Part shown: piece by piece, positions 38,394 through 40,875 of the stretch
How the letters are laid out: each line of letters opens with the position of its first letter
How positions within the stretch are numbered: the first letter of the stretch is position 1
DNA from: Methylobacteriaceae bacterium
GTDB lineage: Bacteria; Pseudomonadota; Alphaproteobacteria; Rhizobiales; Beijerinckiaceae
Length of the DNA: 40,875 bases
Direction: 5' to 3'
NCBI GenBank assembly: GCA_947444195.1
Contig: CANEZL010000043.1
Span: 1-40,875, forward strand
The notes under the pieces: model-generated
The model's database searches: none
Seen by the model: the letters and a program-made list of their open reading frames with translations, nothing else
What the model was told of the DNA's origin: nothing
Program-made: the position numbers and the translations under genes

Positions 38394-39854
38394 CTAGGCT
38401 ACCGCCCCCGATCCGGTGACGGGGGCGGGCCCCTGATCCGTGACGGGGATCTCTATCACGACACGCAGGCCCGGCGCATTGTCCGCGAGCACCAGCGCGC
38501 CCCGATGCAGGCGCACCACCGCGTTGACGAGGCTCAGGCCGAGACCGAAGCCCGGCCGGGATCGGGCATCCTCCAGCCGCACGAAGCGGTCGAGCACATG
38601 GGCGCGCTCGGCCTCGGGAATGCCCGGCCCCCGATCGGCGACGCTGAGACGGATCACGCCCGCGCCGCGCTCCGCCTGCAGGACCACCTGCGCCGGGCCG
38701 GGGCCACCGGCCCCGTACTTGATCGCGTTGTCGACGAGGTTGGCGAGCGCCTGCCCCAGCAACTCGCGGTTGCCGGCGCAGACGAGCCCGTCCGGCGCCT
38801 CCACCGCGAGGCTCAACCCCTGCTCCTCGGCCACCGCCTCGTAGAGTTCGCCGACCCCGCGCACCACCGGTCCGAGATCGAGGGGCGCGAAGGCCGCACC
38901 CGTGCTGCCGGCCTCTAGGCGGGCGATGGTCAGGAGAGCGTTGAACACCCGGATCAGCCCGTCGCTCTCCTCGATCACCCCTTCGAGGGCGGCGCGCAGG
39001 GCCTCGGGCGTCTGCGCCCCGCGCAGGGCCGCGTCGGCGCGGTTGCGCAGGCGCGTCAGCGGGGTCTTCAAGTCGTGGGCGATGTTGTCGGAGACCTCGC
39101 GCAGGCCGTGCATCAGCTCGCCGATGCGCTCCAACATCCGGTTGAGGCTCAGGGCTAGCCGGTCGAGCTCGTCCCCGTTGCCGGCCACGCTCAGCCGGTC
39201 GTCGAGGTCGCCCGCCATGATCGCCCGCGTGGTGCGCGTCATCGCGTCGACCCGGGCGAGCACCCGGCTCGCCACGAACCAGCCGCCGACGACGCCGAGC
39301 AGCACCACGACCGCGAGGGACGAGGCGAAGGCGCGCCCGATCACCGCGCGCAAGCGATCGCGCTCCTCCGTGTCGCGCCCGACGAGGAGACGGAATCCGC
39401 CGGGCAGGGTGAAGATCCGCACGATCGCCCTGTGCTCGACCGCGTTGGAGCTCTCCCCGCTGCTGCGGGTATAGACGGTCTCGACCTGACCGGGATGGGT
39501 CAGCAGGCCGGCCGGCACCTCCGCGACGTTGCCGACCACGTGCTCGCCGAGCGCGGTGGTCACCAGATAGAGCGAGGCCCCGGGCTCGCGTGCACGGCGC
39601 TCGACCACGGTGATGAGCCGGCGCAGGCCCCCCGCATTGTACTGCTCGGCCAGGCCGTTGATCTCGGCATCGATCGTCGAGACGATCTGGTCGTCCAGCA
39701 CGGCCCGCGCGTTCCAGGCCACGTAGCCGAGCGCCAGGAAGGCGCAGGCCGCGAAGATCACGAGATAGGCGAGCGACAGCTTGAAGGCCGTGGTGCGGAA
39801 CAGCTTCTGCAGGCGCGCCCAGGCGCCCTCGGGCGCACCCGCCTCAGCGTTCAT
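38394..39854 (-). CDS. membrane sensor histidine kinase (OmpR-partner type)
   Basis: This 486-residue kinase has TM1 at about 24-47 (KLSLAYLVIFAACAFLALGY), a periplasmic sensor of about 120 residues and TM2 at about 174-196 (SSLAVVVLLGVVGGWFVA). A HAMP linker (VDAMTRTTRAIMAGDLDDRL) leads to HisKA with His260 in DNIAHDLKTPLTRLR. The HATPase domain shows NLVDNAIKYG, DRGPGIP and GFGLGLSLVNAVV. It overlaps the upstream response-regulator gene by 11 bases, so they are one transcript. In other alphaproteobacteria a similar pair often sits upstream of glnE. The stimulus is unknown; envelope stress is a common guess for this arrangement. Confidence 0.93.
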   Translation of the reverse strand: MNAEAGAPEGAWARLQKLFRTTAFKLSLAYLVIFAACAFLALGYVAWNARAVLDDQIVSTIDAEINGLAEQYNAGGLRRLITVVERRAREPGASLYLVTTALGEHVVGNVAEVPAGLLTHPGQVETVYTRSSGESSNAVEHRAIVRIFTLPGGFRLLVGRDTEERDRLRAVIGRAFASSLAVVVLLGVVGGWFVASRVLARVDAMTRTTRAIMAGDLDDRLSVAGNGDELDRLALSLNRMLERIGELMHGLREVSDNIAHDLKTPLTRLRNRADAALRGAQTPEALRAALEGVIEESDGLIRVFNALLTIARLEAGSTGAAFAPLDLGPVVRGVGELYEAVAEEQGLSLAVEAPDGLVCAGNRELLGQALANLVDNAIKYGAGGPGPAQVVLQAERGAGVIRLSVADRGPGIPEAERAHVLDRFVRLEDARSRPGFGLGLSLVNAVVRLHRGALVLADNAPGLRVVIEIPVTDQGPAPVTGSGAVA

Positions 39855-40533
39855 CCGCCCGCAGCATGTAGCCGGCCCCGCGCACGGTGTGGATCATCGG
39901 GTGCTCGAAGCCGCGGTCGATCTTGGCGCGCAGGCGGGAGACATGCACGTCGATCACGTTGGTCTGCGGGTCGAAATGGTAGTCCCACACGTGTTCGAGC
40001 AGCATGGTGCGGGTCACCACCTGGCCCGCATGGCGCATCAGGTATTCGAGCAGACGGAACTCGCGCGGTTGCAGGACGATCTCCTGGCCGGCGCGGCTCA
40101 CCCGGTGCGAGAGCCGGTCGAGTTCGAGCGCCCCGACGCGGTAGGCCGTGGCCTCCCCCGCCCCCTGCGCGGGGGCGCCGCGCCGGGCCAACACCTCCGT
40201 GCGGGCGAGCAACTCCGAGAAGGCGTAGGGTTTGGGCAGGTAGTCGTCGCCGCCCGCCCGCAATCCCTTCACGCGGTCGTCCACCTGACCCAGGGCCGAG
40301 AGGATCAGCACCGGCGTGGTGACGCCCTGCTCGCGCAGCGACCGGATCAGGGACAATCCGTCGAGCTTCGGCAGCATGCGGTCGACGATCAGCACGTCGT
40401 ACGGCCCCTCGCGGGCGAGCGCGTAGCCGTCGAGCCCGTCCGTCGCCTGGTCGGCCACGTGGCCGGCCTCGCGGAAGGCCTTCACGAGATAGGCGACCGC
40501 CTCCCGGTCGTCCTCGATGATGAGAAGCCGCAT
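39844..40533 (-). CDS. OmpR-family response regulator
   Basis: This 229-residue regulator has a receiver domain (1-118) with Asp8/Asp9, phospho-acceptor Asp51 in VLIVDRMLPKLDG, Ser/Thr switch in LILSALG and Lys in YLPKPYAF. The winged-helix DNA-binding domain (about 128-226) shows LQPREFRLLEYLMRHAG, VWDYHFDPQTNVIDVHVSRL and HTVRGAGYML. The ATG at 40533 gives the canonical MRLLIIEDD; the 93 residues of open frame upstream are non-coding. It is the first gene of the two-component operon with the kinase at 38394-39854, and its 3' end overlaps the kinase start. Confidence 0.95.
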   Translation of the reverse strand: MRLLIIEDDREAVAYLVKAFREAGHVADQATDGLDGYALAREGPYDVLIVDRMLPKLDGLSLIRSLREQGVTTPVLILSALGQVDDRVKGLRAGGDDYLPKPYAFSELLARTEVLARRGAPAQGAGEATAYRVGALELDRLSHRVSRAGQEIVLQPREFRLLEYLMRHAGQVVTRTMLLEHVWDYHFDPQTNVIDVHVSRLRAKIDRGFEHPMIHTVRGAGYMLRADER

Positions 40534-40686
40534 GGGCTCGTTCCATAGCGCGGGCGGAGCCGACGGAAAACGGTGCGCCTGCGGAACGGCCAAGCCCCCC
40601 TCCCCTGCTCGTGGGAGGCCAGTATCGGCAGGGCCGGATTGCCGGGGGCTTCCCGGCGGATGACGTTTCGGTAAGGCGCGCAACGC

Positions 40687-40719
40687 GAACAGGCCGCCCC
40701 TTGCGGGAGCGGCCTGTTC
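40687..40719 (-). terminator. rRNA-operon terminator hairpin
   Basis: GAACAGGCCGC (40687-40697) and GCGGCCTGTTC (40709-40719) form a perfect 11-bp stem with an 11-base loop, about 45 bases beyond the 3' end of the 5S gene. There is no tRNA gene between 5S and this hairpin. Confidence 0.7.
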
Positions 40720-40764
40720 GGTATGTTGAGATCGTGTTGAGGGTTTGTGTTTGTTTGCGTTGAG

Positions 40765-40875
40765 CGGGCCTGGCGGCGACCGACTCTCCCGTGTCTTGAG
40801 ACACAGTACCATGGGCGCTGGTGTGTTTAACGGCCGAGTTCGAGATGGGATCGGGTTTGGGGCACACCGCTCAGG
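40765..40875 (-). rRNA. rrf: 5S ribosomal RNA (5' end beyond the window)
   Basis: The minus strand carries the conserved 5S features: CCCGATCCCATCTCGAACTC in loops B-C, GGCCGTTAAAC, GCGCCCATGGTACTGTGTCT, and GGGAGAGTCGGTCGCCGCCA before the 3' terminal stem. About 111 bases are present; the first few 5' bases lie off the right edge. By the usual order the 23S and 16S genes should continue to the right on the minus strand. Confidence 0.95.

Noticed and set aside
35269..38397. Open frame of over 1000 codons opposite glnE
   Set aside because: glnE is unambiguous on the other strand; the shadow has no family features.
40534..40764. Expected initiator tRNA downstream of the 5S gene
   Set aside because: Read on both strands, the interval has no cloverleaf-compatible arms or T-loop consensus; only the terminator hairpin is present.
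1..40875. CRISPR array, prophage, toxin-antitoxin or restriction system
   Set aside because: No regularly spaced repeats, phage structural genes, nuclease/methylase pairs or toxin-antitoxin pairs were seen in any frame; the KGG-type plasmid-stabilization label at 2315-2608 is an annotation tradition rather than evidence of a toxin.

Overview
The window is very GC-rich chromosomal DNA from an alphaproteobacterium. The gene families, operon arrangements and insertion-sequence types point to Rhizobiales, most likely Methylobacterium or a close relative. This is inferred from protein families and regulatory sites; no database search was possible. Coding density is high and there is no sign of a prophage, CRISPR array or large genomic island. 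The only clearly mobile DNA is at the left edge.

Layout. 1-586: the end of an IS630-like element inserted at a CTAG inside an already dead IS5-family transposase, followed by a lower-GC gene-free stretch. 1056-2300: a GT87-type membrane glycosyltransferase. 2315-10140 (minus strand): a KGG-type small stress protein, a LOV blue-light hybrid histidine kinase, an AI-2E/PerM-family permease with an extra cytosolic domain, a single-domain response regulator, glycogen debranching enzyme GlgX and a LOG-family protein. 10347-18973 (mostly plus): a LysM envelope protein, an Atm1-like ABC exporter, a transglutaminase-like protein, the phosphatidylethanolamine operon psd-pssA, mscL, two small unknown proteins and a secreted IalB-family protein. 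19047-19592 (minus): a small orphan gene preceded by what reads as a SAM-II riboswitch and a 25-codon leader peptide ending in Cys-Cys-Arg-Arg. 19730-22536: a HAD phosphatase, a small membrane protein, a stand-alone short LOV protein divergent from msrA, and a small repeat protein. 22748-25707: an ornithine-type decarboxylase overlapping a GNAT acetyltransferase. 25735-31428: a secreted serine hydrolase, a UPF0114 membrane protein and a large LplT-PlsC-Aas fusion for lysophospholipid re-acylation. 31636-34167: the divergent TetR regulator of that fusion, then flavohaemoglobin hmp divergent from nsrR. 34230-40533: a DUF2336 protein, glnE and an OmpR-type two-component pair. 40765-40875: the 3' part of a 5S rRNA gene on the minus strand, so an rRNA operon lies just to the right.

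Several themes connect the genes. Envelope lipid metabolism is represented by psd-pssA, aas, mscL, the ABC exporter and the LysM protein. Light and redox sensing are represented by two LOV proteins, msrA and NsrR/Hmp. Nitrogen control is represented by glnE and the decarboxylase-acetyltransferase pair. Regulation is unusually readable in places: two TetR operators between aas and its regulator, an NsrR dyad over the hmp promoter, and the riboswitch plus leader-peptide region at 19.3-19.6 kb. That last region is the best candidate for an undescribed regulatory system.
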